A stretch of DNA of 64,000 bases from an uncultured Gammaproteobacteria bacterium (lineage in GTDB: Bacteria; Pseudomonadota; Gammaproteobacteria; PS1; Pseudothioglobaceae): positions 25,079 through 89,078 of the forward strand of contig CAJXOB010000002.1 of assembly GCA_913057955.1 (NCBI GenBank), in the 5' to 3' direction. Position 1 is the first letter of the stretch. Each line of letters starts with the position of its first letter. Positions 56,595 through 64,000 of the stretch are shown here, in pieces. The notes below the pieces were generated by a model. That model worked only from the letters and a program-made list of their open reading frames with translations. It made no database searches and was not told where the DNA came from. A program made the position numbers and the translations under genes.

Positions 56595-57494
56595 GTGTTT
56601 CAATCTGAAAAAAATATGACATTTGTCATGCTCCTTGTTCCATTAGTTTGGGCCTTGTCTGGGGTTTCTGCAAAATACCTTTCTTTTTATATCAGTGAGG
56701 ATGAAGTTGTTGTTTATAGATTTTTCCTTTCAGTTGTTTCTACCCTTCCGTTGCTGATTTGGATGAAAATCCCAATGAGAATTAGTTTAAAAAACTTTGT
56801 GATTTGCATTCTTTTGGCTTTTTTCCTGATTGGAAACTATAGAACTTACTTCATGGGAATGCAGAGAGGTGCGGTTGGTTTAGGGGCAGCCCTAGTAACC
56901 GTTTTGATTCCAATTTTTGTCTATATCATGATGATTTTTTCTAAAAAATCTAAACCTATTTTGAAGGATTGGTTCGCACTGACTATTGGTGCAATAGGTG
57001 TTGCTTTAATGCTTGATTTGGAGCAAATGAATCTTGATAGACTTGTAAGTGGGGGAAATATTTATTTTGTATTGGCCGCTCTAACCTATGCATTGTTCAC
57101 AGTGGCTGCCTCTTACATGAGAGATATTCATGTCTTGACCATTAACTTCTATGTCTGCCTTATAGGCTTCTTAATCGATTGGAATTTATCTTATGATAGT
57201 AATGAATTGTTTAAATTGGTGGGCATGGATTATATATTTTGGATTAACATTCTTTTTGTTTCAGTCATTGCAGGAACTTTAATTACAGCAGTCTACTATA
57301 CGGGCCTTAGGATTATTGGCTCTAAAAAAAGTTCTGCGTTTAGTATATTAACTCCATTTTTTGCAATTGCATTAGGCGCTATTTTCTTTGGTGAAATGAT
57401 CACTATTAATAATGCTATTGGGATTGTTATGGCTGTTATGGCTCTCGCTGTTCTTAACGACTTGAAGATAAAAAATATGATTCCTTTTAGATGA
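56595..57494 (+). CDS. EamA/DMT-family transporter
   Basis: This 299-residue polytopic protein has ten predicted helices in two EamA repeats, with W-A-L-S-G-V in helix 1 and a second repeat near residue 155. The start is GTG at 56595 with a strong GAGGAGG ribosome site. It sits between two LysE-family genes (18 and 19 nt gaps), so it is cotranscribed with them. Possible substrates are amino acids or N-methylated compounds. Confidence 0.86.
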   Translation: MFQSEKNMTFVMLLVPLVWALSGVSAKYLSFYISEDEVVVYRFFLSVVSTLPLLIWMKIPMRISLKNFVICILLAFFLIGNYRTYFMGMQRGAVGLGAALVTVLIPIFVYIMMIFSKKSKPILKDWFALTIGAIGVALMLDLEQMNLDRLVSGGNIYFVLAALTYALFTVAASYMRDIHVLTINFYVCLIGFLIDWNLSYDSNELFKLVGMDYIFWINILFVSVIAGTLITAVYYTGLRIIGSKKSSAFSILTPFFAIALGAIFFGEMITINNAIGIVMAVMALAVLNDLKIKNMIPFR

Positions 57495-57513
57495 CTATGA
57501 TTAGAGATATATT

Positions 57514-58122
57514 ATGGAAATAAATATTTTTTTAGTCCTTGGTTTTACTCTTTTTGTTTTTGCAGTAACCCCTGGCCCGGGAACTCTGGCACTTCTTTCT
57601 ATTTCTACTTCGAGAGGGCTAGCCTCAGCAATATTTTTTTCAATTGGAATGACGCTTGGTGATTTGTCATATTTAACCATTGTTATTTTTTCTTTAAATG
57701 CTCTGGCCGACTTTATTACACCTGTTACAAACGCGGTCCAATATTTCGGAGCCTGTTATTTATTTTATTTGGGTTATTCTCAATGGACGGCTGGAAAATT
57801 CAGTATGGATAATGAAGTTTCAGCCCAATCCCATTTGAAAGAATTACTGACTGGCTTCCTCTTAGCTGGAACGAATCCAAAGGTAATGATTTTCTATTTA
57901 TCAGTCCTTCCTTCTCTGATTGATCTCAATCAAGTAAGCATAGCTTATGGATTGAAAATCGTAGCCACTGTTGCCATCTCACTATTGCTTGGTTTGGTAT
58001 TTATTGGTGTCCTAGGAAAAAAATTAAGGCAACTAATAAGTAGTCAAAAAATGGCCCTGAGGGTTAACAGAATTTTTGGGACGGTTATGATTGGTGTTGG
58101 CTTGAGTTTGTTTTATTTTTAA
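57514..58122 (+). CDS. LysE/RhtB-family exporter
   Basis: This 202-residue protein is a second LysE-family member with the same length and architecture as the one at 55968. It has T-P-G-P-G-T-L-A in helix 1 and N-P-K-V-M-I-F-Y later. It probably arose by duplication. It is third in the transporter trio and convergent with a DUF1289 gene, 7 bp away. Confidence 0.88.
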   Translation: MEINIFLVLGFTLFVFAVTPGPGTLALLSISTSRGLASAIFFSIGMTLGDLSYLTIVIFSLNALADFITPVTNAVQYFGACYLFYLGYSQWTAGKFSMDNEVSAQSHLKELLTGFLLAGTNPKVMIFYLSVLPSLIDLNQVSIAYGLKIVATVAISLLLGLVFIGVLGKKLRQLISSQKMALRVNRIFGTVMIGVGLSLFYF

Positions 58123-58129
58123 CTATTTG

Positions 58130-58330
58130 TTACTCAGGAATTAAATCAATATCTCGAGTCAATAAATCCTTCATAATTGCTGTGCGCATATCATCTGTAA
58201 AATCAAACCAGTCGAATATTTCATTCATGTGACGATTGCAACCAATACAAAAATTATTTTCATTGTATTTACAAATACTCACGCATGGACTTTTAATCTG
58301 CCTTAATTTGTTTTGCTCACTCATACTCAT
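58130..58330 (-). CDS. DUF1289 cysteine-rich small protein
   Basis: The 66-residue protein contains S-P-C-V-S-I-C-K and C-I-G-C-N-R, four cysteines that could bind a metal or Fe-S cluster, as in DUF1289 proteins. Function unknown. It is 56 bp upstream of the dimethylglycine dehydrogenase-like gene's stop, on the same strand but downstream of that gene, so it could be the last member of that operon. Confidence 0.78.
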   Translation of the reverse strand: MSMSEQNKLRQIKSPCVSICKYNENNFCIGCNRHMNEIFDWFDFTDDMRTAIMKDLLTRDIDLIPE

Positions 58331-58386
58331 TGGTTGGCTTGGTGTTTCAACAGTAATTTCAAAGGCATTTTAATCGAGTTATGAAT

Positions 58387-60804
58387 TTATGAACGAAGTT
58401 TTTCATTGCTATCATCATAGGCTGCACTCAATGAGACATGACAACTACGACTGCCTAGAGAGGTTTCAACACTAAGCTCAACTCCCTCTTCACAAAGGCT
58501 AGGTTGAAGATAAGCAAAGGCGACACTGTGGCCTACTCTAAATCCATAAGCGCCACTCGTTATAATTCCACTAAGCTTATCTCCTTCAAAAACTGCTTCA
58601 TTTCCAAAACACTCGGCTGGAATATCATCATCAAATATGAGGTACGCTAACTTGGTCTTAATCCCATCAATCTTTCTTTGGCGTATATTTTCACTGCCAA
58701 TGAATTCACGACTTAGATCAAGAAATCGATCCATGCCAGCTTCTAAGGCTGAAATTTCTTCAGTAAATTCAGCGCCATATGCTCTGTACATTTTCTCAAG
58801 TCTCATGCTGTTAAAAGCCTGCCCGCCAAAATCTCTCAATCCAAAGGTCGATCCCATCTCAAATAAAGACTCATAGATTGATATAACTTGCCAGCTTGGC
58901 ATATGAAGTTCCCACCCTAATTCACCAGCATAGGAAACTCTCATTGCAAAGACATTTGCAGAATCGATCTTAATTGTTTTACAGCTTAGCCAAGAAAATC
59001 CAGTGTTGCTGAGATCTTCTTGAGTGCATTGACCTAAAATATTTCTTGCTTCAGGGCCAGTCAAGAGAAGCCCACCCCATTCCTCAGTTAAATTTTCTAT
59101 TGTGATATCAAAGTCATCTGAGTGCCACTCCAGCCATTGGTAGTCTTTAACTTCAGATCCTATAGCACCCATTAGAAGAAACTCATCTTTATTAATACGG
59201 CTCACTGTTTGTTCTGCTCGTATTCCACCCATGGACGCATGAAAAAGAGTTAATCCAATTCTGCCATCTTTTGAAGGTAATTTATTGCAGGATAAATTAT
59301 CTAGAAATTTAAAAGCATCCTTGCCGGTAATTCGAAATTTTGCAGTTCCGCTAATATCAGTTATGCCGCAGGAGTTTTGAACAGCCGCACATTCTTGCAA
59401 TACTGCTTCATGAGCTTCACTATGGGCCCACGTTAAAGTTTCATTTCTTATTTTATCAGTTGTGAACCAAGAAGGCTTTTCATAGCCAGTATTAACAGTA
59501 TGAATGGCTCCCTTTTGACTCAATACTGTGTGCAGAGAGCTAACTCTAATAGGTCTTCCATGAGGGCGATTTTCATTTGGAGAGGCGAACGAATACATTC
59601 TTTCATACGACTCAATAGCACGTGTGGTGCAATATGTTTTATCAGCCCATTTGTCAAACCGACGACTATCAAGTGAGGCCATGTTGAGTTCAGTCTGACC
59701 ATGAACCATCCACTGGGCCAGGTATTTACCAATTCCGCCTTGTGCAATACCAATACTTGCACCACAAAGATTCCAAAAATTTTTCAATCCTTTGGCAGGG
59801 CCAACAAGTAAATTATCATCAGGAGTGTGGGTTATTAGTCCATTAATTACTGTGCTAATTCCAACTTCTTTAAATAATGGAACAATATCCATGCATCGTT
59901 CTAACCAAGGCATTAATCTATCAAGGTCACCTTCAAAGAGTTCCCTATCAAATGACCAATCTACGCCATCAAGCGCCCATGGTTTAGAGCCCCTTGTTTC
60001 GTAAGGGCCAATTAAAAAACCACTTCCTTCTTGCCTAATATAGGAGGCTGCAATAGAATCACGAGTTACGGGCAATTCCTTAGAGAGAGCTGCAATATCA
60101 GGATGGTTATCAGTAATTAAATACTGATGCTGTAAGTTAACTAATGGCACATAAGAACCAACCATAGCACCAACTTGTGGCGAGAAGCATCCACCAGCAT
60201 TAACTACATGTTGGGCAATAATATTTCCTAACTCAGTAACAACTTCATACTCACCACTTGGTAAGATATTGATGTCAATCACACGGTTAAAGTTACTAAC
60301 TTCAGCGCCTGCTTTTTTCCCAAGTTGTGCTAATTGAGTGACTACCGTTGTAGGATCTACGTGACCATCATTGGGTGTATATAAAATACTTCTGGCTTTA
60401 TCAAAGTTCATCATTGGATTGATGATTGAGGCTTCTTCTTTCGAGACAAAATGCATTTCACAGCCAATATGATTTGCCTTACTCAAAATATTATTAAACC
60501 ACTGTTCTTCAACTTTGTCATATCCAACCCTTAATGAGCCAGTTTTATGAAATGATGAATCTAACCCAGTTTTTTCAGGAAGAATTTCATCGTAAAGTTT
60601 TATTGTGTACTCATGAATGCTCGATAGAGTATGGTTACCATTAAAGTTTGGACATAGGCCTGCAGCATGCCAGGTCGAGCCACTTGTGAGTTCACCCTTT
60701 TCAATAAGGACAACATCAGTCCAACCTTCTTGAGTAAGATGATACATAAGGTTAACACCTAGTGATCCACCTCCAATGATTACTACTTGAGCATGTGACT
60801 TCAT
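58387..60804 (-). CDS. Dimethylglycine/sarcosine dehydrogenase-like FAD-folate protein
   Basis: The 805-residue protein joins an N-terminal FAD amine oxidase (V-I-I-G-G-G-S-L-G at 8-16; H46 in S-T-W-H-A-A-G-L is the expected covalent FAD histidine) to a C-terminal GcvT-type folate domain from about residue 420 on. This is the arrangement of dimethylglycine and sarcosine dehydrogenases, which demethylate the substrate and pass the C1 unit to THF. Given the separate SoxBDAG, dimethylglycine is the better guess. It is 9 nt behind the MttB-like gene. Substrate choice is inference. Confidence 0.85.
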   Translation of the reverse strand: MKSHAQVVIIGGGSLGVNLMYHLTQEGWTDVVLIEKGELTSGSTWHAAGLCPNFNGNHTLSSIHEYTIKLYDEILPEKTGLDSSFHKTGSLRVGYDKVEEQWFNNILSKANHIGCEMHFVSKEEASIINPMMNFDKARSILYTPNDGHVDPTTVVTQLAQLGKKAGAEVSNFNRVIDINILPSGEYEVVTELGNIIAQHVVNAGGCFSPQVGAMVGSYVPLVNLQHQYLITDNHPDIAALSKELPVTRDSIAASYIRQEGSGFLIGPYETRGSKPWALDGVDWSFDRELFEGDLDRLMPWLERCMDIVPLFKEVGISTVINGLITHTPDDNLLVGPAKGLKNFWNLCGASIGIAQGGIGKYLAQWMVHGQTELNMASLDSRRFDKWADKTYCTTRAIESYERMYSFASPNENRPHGRPIRVSSLHTVLSQKGAIHTVNTGYEKPSWFTTDKIRNETLTWAHSEAHEAVLQECAAVQNSCGITDISGTAKFRITGKDAFKFLDNLSCNKLPSKDGRIGLTLFHASMGGIRAEQTVSRINKDEFLLMGAIGSEVKDYQWLEWHSDDFDITIENLTEEWGGLLLTGPEARNILGQCTQEDLSNTGFSWLSCKTIKIDSANVFAMRVSYAGELGWELHMPSWQVISIYESLFEMGSTFGLRDFGGQAFNSMRLEKMYRAYGAEFTEEISALEAGMDRFLDLSREFIGSENIRQRKIDGIKTKLAYLIFDDDIPAECFGNEAVFEGDKLSGIITSGAYGFRVGHSVAFAYLQPSLCEEGVELSVETSLGSRSCHVSLSAAYDDSNEKLRS

Positions 60805-60813
60805 ATTAATTAT

Positions 60814-62376
60814 CTATTTTTTAAGTGGCTTACGGCCAATATCTTTTCTACTTAATTTGATATTAAACTTTGCGCGTAATTGTTGATCAATGTCATCACT
60901 AATATGACTTGGAAAGTGTTCTGATAGTATCTCTTTCTTGCGTTGGATTGCTTTTTCTAGTAGAACAGGCTTACCCATATCAGCCCAATCATTTGGACTA
61001 TCCCTATCACTTAAATCAGGAAAGATATATTCACTTTGCATAACGCTAATTGTTAGATCTGAACCAAGATAGTGAGCTTTATCATTCAAGCAAACATCTT
61101 TAATTGTCTCAAAACAAAGAGATTCTTCACTATCATCGCTGAACCCTTTTGTCATTCTCATTGACGCGCCCAATAAATCATTATCCATCAGCAAACTTTC
61201 AGGACAGGTTCCCAAAAGACTTGCATACATTCCAGCAGATTCATAAATTATATTGGCCCCAGCAATTGCCGTGACTGTATGAGTAGATGCTCTCTCTGAT
61301 CCTGCTTGAAAATCTGGGAACTTAGAATCGGTCATACCTGCAGGCGTTCCAGTTGGCAGATCTAAGAAGTTGCCCATCTGCGCGCAAGCTGCAGAAATTA
61401 ATCCTTGTTCTGGAGAGCCTCCACACATTGACCCAGTTCTTAAGTCAGACACAAAAGGCCAAGTTCCAAGAATGGCTGGTGCACCTGGTTTTATAGCGTT
61501 CACATATACCAGTCCGCCAAGACATTCAGCCCAAGCTTGGGATACAACCCCTGGAAGGAGAGGTGGGGCAGTTGCTCCTGCTTGACCAGCCGATAGAAGT
61601 AATATTGGCATGCCACCTTCAACGCCAACACGAACACACTCTAGAGACTCCTCTGCAAATTTCATTGGAGGAACAACATGACAATTACTCATGCTTAAAA
61701 ATGGTCTCTCACGCCATTTTTCTTCACTTCCAGCAATAATATGAAGCATTTCGAGAGCATCAGTTACGTGCTGTGCTTCTGTAAAGCTTGCGCCTAAATG
61801 CTTCTCAGTTCCCATTGCCACACAATAAACTGAGTTTTGATCCATCTCACGCGGACTAACAATGTCCCTCAAGACACAAGTTCGTTGAAACATATGAATA
61901 TGTTCACACTGATCTGCAATTCTAGCCATATCATATAGATCTTGACTTTCAGATTCTCGATACTCATTGTTCTCAGGATCAGCAATAAGAACTGCAGCGC
62001 CAGCAGTTGAGAAGTGAACTCTTGAGCCACTTAAATCTAAATCATGTTTTTGGGATTGTCCATGCAGTGTAAGGCTTCGCTGTGAAAGATTCATGGCTTT
62101 TTTAACCACTTCTTTTGGCATTCTTAATCTGCCATCATCTCCAAGAATAGCGCCGAAAGCAACACAAGTTTCAATGCAGTGTGGGGTGGCATCAGCAAAT
62201 CCAATTTCTTCGAGAATTCGATAAATATTAGCTTCAATTGCTACGACTTGTTTATCACTAAGTGGTTTGTACCTTCCACCAATTTCGCCTGGCAAAACAG
62301 GTTTTTCTTCTTCCGTTAGTGGGGCACTTCTAAGTGCAATTCTTGCCTCTCTTCCACCTGATTTTCTTCTAGTCAT
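60814..62376 (-). CDS. Non-pyrrolysine trimethylamine methyltransferase (MttB/COG5598)-family protein
   Basis: This large TIM-barrel methyltransferase (520 residues from ATG 62376) starts with the family-typical T-R-R-K-S-G-G-R-E-A-R; a GTG at 62406 is an alternative start. There is no in-frame amber codon, so it belongs to the non-pyrrolysine branch, whose characterised members demethylate glycine betaine, proline betaine, carnitine and similar quaternary amines onto corrinoid proteins. No corrinoid protein gene is in the window. It precedes the dimethylglycine dehydrogenase-like gene by 9 nt. Confidence 0.83.
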   Translation of the reverse strand: MTRRKSGGREARIALRSAPLTEEEKPVLPGEIGGRYKPLSDKQVVAIEANIYRILEEIGFADATPHCIETCVAFGAILGDDGRLRMPKEVVKKAMNLSQRSLTLHGQSQKHDLDLSGSRVHFSTAGAAVLIADPENNEYRESESQDLYDMARIADQCEHIHMFQRTCVLRDIVSPREMDQNSVYCVAMGTEKHLGASFTEAQHVTDALEMLHIIAGSEEKWRERPFLSMSNCHVVPPMKFAEESLECVRVGVEGGMPILLLSAGQAGATAPPLLPGVVSQAWAECLGGLVYVNAIKPGAPAILGTWPFVSDLRTGSMCGGSPEQGLISAACAQMGNFLDLPTGTPAGMTDSKFPDFQAGSERASTHTVTAIAGANIIYESAGMYASLLGTCPESLLMDNDLLGASMRMTKGFSDDSEESLCFETIKDVCLNDKAHYLGSDLTISVMQSEYIFPDLSDRDSPNDWADMGKPVLLEKAIQRKKEILSEHFPSHISDDIDQQLRAKFNIKLSRKDIGRKPLKK

Positions 62377-62492
62377 AATAGTGATTTGAGTTGAACTATT
62401 TATCACATTTTGATACTAAATCAAAGCACTGTCAATTGTTTTTTTATTGCAGGGTTAAAGTGCCTATACGAAGGTAATTTTACCGTCACTAA

Positions 62493-63992
62493 TTAGACAT
62501 CTTTGCCACTTTCAAAGTGAAATTGTGCGCCTTTTCTGATTCCAGAAGGCCACCTTGAAGTGATGGTTTTAAGTTGAGTGTAGAATCGAACACCTTCCAT
62601 ACCATGAATTGAAGAGCCTCCAAAAAGTGATCTTTTCCAACCACCAAAACTATGCATTGCAACAGGAACAGGTATTGGAATATTAACGCCAACCATTCCT
62701 ACTTGTACATTTGATGTAAAGTGACGAGCAGTATCACCATCCCTAGTAAAGATAGCAGTGCCGTTGCCATATTCATGATCATTAACTAGTTTAAGAGCTT
62801 CGTCATAAGTTGAAACTCTAACAACAGAGAGAACAGGCCCGAAAATTTCATCAGTATAAATTGACATGTCTGAAGTTACATTGTCAAAAAGACAGCCGCC
62901 AATAAAGAAGCCTTCTTTTTCTGTTTCAGATCTGCCATCAACTTTTAACTTGGCGCCTTGGTTAATACCAGCCTCAATGTAAGATACAATTTTTTCTTGA
63001 CTAGCTTTAGAGATTACTGGACCCATTTCAACCTCAGGATCATTGTAAGAGCCAATTTTTAAAGAATTGATTTTTGGTATTAGTGATTCTATCAATTTTT
63101 CAGCGGTTTCATCACCAACAGCTACAACGACTGAAATTGCCATACATCGTTCACCTGCCGAGCCGAATGCTGCTCCAATAATAGCATCACTACTTTGCTC
63201 TAGGTCTGCATCAGGCATTACAACCATGTGATTTTTTGCGCCACAAAGGGCTTGAACTCGTTTGTTATTTTTAGAGCCTTCATGGTATATATATTCACCA
63301 ACATTGGTAGAGCCTACAAAACTTACTGCTCGTACTAGTGGATTTTTAAGTATCTCATCTACCGCTTCTTTATCTCCTACAATAGTATTTAAAACACCGT
63401 TTGGGAGGCCGGCCTCATGCATAAGTTCTGTTAACCTTAATCCACATGATGGTACCTTCTCAGAGAGTTTTAAAACAAACGTGTTTCCACATGCTATCGC
63501 AACAGGGTACATCCACATTGGAACCATTGCAGGAAAATTAAAAGGAACTACACCAGCACAAACGCCCATAGGCTGACGTAAGTTATGGCTATCAATACCA
63601 CGGGACACATCTGCGCTAAAGTCAGATTTGAGGTGATTGTTAATTGCCGTGCAATATTCAACTACTTCCATGCCTCTTCCAACCTCTCCCTTAGCGTCTG
63701 AAAAGGTTTTGCCATGCTCTTGTGAAATGAGTTCAGCTAATTCATCCATATGCTCAATAATGAGCTCGCGATACTTAAACATGATTTGAGCACGCTTAGA
63801 GGGTGGCACCTGACTCCATTCTTTGAAAGCGGCATTAGATATTTCAATTGCCTTTTGAGTATCTTTTGAACTGGCGCCTTCGATTTGCCTAATGATTTTG
63901 CCTGTAGCAGGATTATAAATATCAAAAATATGACCTGAGGTTCCTGAAACTTTTTCACCATTGATGATGTGTTTTAAGTGGTTTATAGACAT
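62493..63992 (-). CDS. mmsA: Methylmalonate-semialdehyde dehydrogenase (acylating)
   Basis: MmsA oxidises methylmalonate or malonate semialdehyde to propionyl- or acetyl-CoA. The 499-residue aldehyde dehydrogenase has the nucleophile C283 in A-G-E-R-C-M-A, P-F-N-F-P-A-M-V-P near 150-158 and the C-terminal W-K-R-S-L-F-G-G specific to MmsA. It lies 116 bp upstream of the MttB-like gene on the same strand. Its role could be valine or beta-alanine/inositol catabolism; a link to amine demethylation is not shown. Confidence 0.93.
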   Translation of the reverse strand: MSINHLKHIINGEKVSGTSGHIFDIYNPATGKIIRQIEGASSKDTQKAIEISNAAFKEWSQVPPSKRAQIMFKYRELIIEHMDELAELISQEHGKTFSDAKGEVGRGMEVVEYCTAINNHLKSDFSADVSRGIDSHNLRQPMGVCAGVVPFNFPAMVPMWMYPVAIACGNTFVLKLSEKVPSCGLRLTELMHEAGLPNGVLNTIVGDKEAVDEILKNPLVRAVSFVGSTNVGEYIYHEGSKNNKRVQALCGAKNHMVVMPDADLEQSSDAIIGAAFGSAGERCMAISVVVAVGDETAEKLIESLIPKINSLKIGSYNDPEVEMGPVISKASQEKIVSYIEAGINQGAKLKVDGRSETEKEGFFIGGCLFDNVTSDMSIYTDEIFGPVLSVVRVSTYDEALKLVNDHEYGNGTAIFTRDGDTARHFTSNVQVGMVGVNIPIPVPVAMHSFGGWKRSLFGGSSIHGMEGVRFYTQLKTITSRWPSGIRKGAQFHFESGKDV

Positions 63993-64000
63993 AATATAAA

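Overview
The window is a gene-dense, AT-rich bacterial chromosome segment. Intergenic gaps are short (the longest, 23886-24143, is 258 bp), several neighbouring genes overlap, and I see no rRNA, IS element, prophage or CRISPR array. Gene content (GcvTHP with a GcvR-like regulator, lptM-lysA, lpxB, rsmE, priA, rpoD, nudE, ispE beside tRNA-Gln and prs, PPi-type phosphofructokinase, DsbB) points to a free-living gammaproteobacterium with a streamlined genome. Heavy investment in methylated-amine and creatine catabolism fits a marine heterotroph such as the SUP05/ARCTIC96BD-19 (Thioglobus-like) group. That lineage placement is inference; no single gene here proves it.

Region 1 (1-18202) is a nitrogen and C1 catabolic island. 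It holds a partial serine deaminase (sdaA, minus strand), a GhrA-type hydroxyacid reductase, the glycine cleavage operon gcvT-gcvH-gcvP plus a tandem-ACT GcvR-like gene, then on the minus strand an EamA transporter, creatinase and CysQ. Divergent from these run a second EamA transporter, a GbcB-like flavin/2Fe-2S reductase, heterotetrameric sarcosine oxidase soxB-soxD-soxA-soxG, and an HD-domain protein that may be a diiron oxygenase. The local logic is creatine to sarcosine plus urea, sarcosine to glycine plus a C1 unit, and glycine to CO2, NH3 and methylene-THF, or via serine to pyruvate.

Region 2 (18229-36983) is mostly housekeeping: dsbB, cfa, thiE, an enlarged lptC and lptA, adk, PPi-dependent phosphofructokinase, a HAD nucleotidase, cysS, a 54-residue rubredoxin, leuB, an AlkA-type glycosylase, a 3-hydroxyisobutyrate-dehydrogenase-like reductase, an old-yellow-enzyme homologue, nudE, aat, a tiny LptM-like lipoprotein, lysA, yhbY, lpxB, nadC, a second cysQ and peptidase E.

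Region 3 (36994-50442) contains a terminator, tRNA-Ile2(CAT) directly behind rpoD, prs, gpx, tRNA-Gln(TTG) overlapping the end of ispE, the tight minus-strand series pepP-trpD-orn-ispE, then rsmE, proC, gph-bioA, priA and ybeY.

Region 4 (50449-53783) is a candidate oxidative-stress module: an OxyR-like LysR regulator divergent from a rubrerythrin, a two-[4Fe-4S]/CCG-type protein and a DUF3501 protein. Region 5 (53799-64000) holds tilS and accA, a LysE-EamA-LysE transporter trio, a DUF1289 protein, and a second methylated-amine cluster: dimethylglycine dehydrogenase-like, non-pyrrolysine MttB-family methyltransferase and methylmalonate-semialdehyde dehydrogenase. It would feed sarcosine into Region 1.
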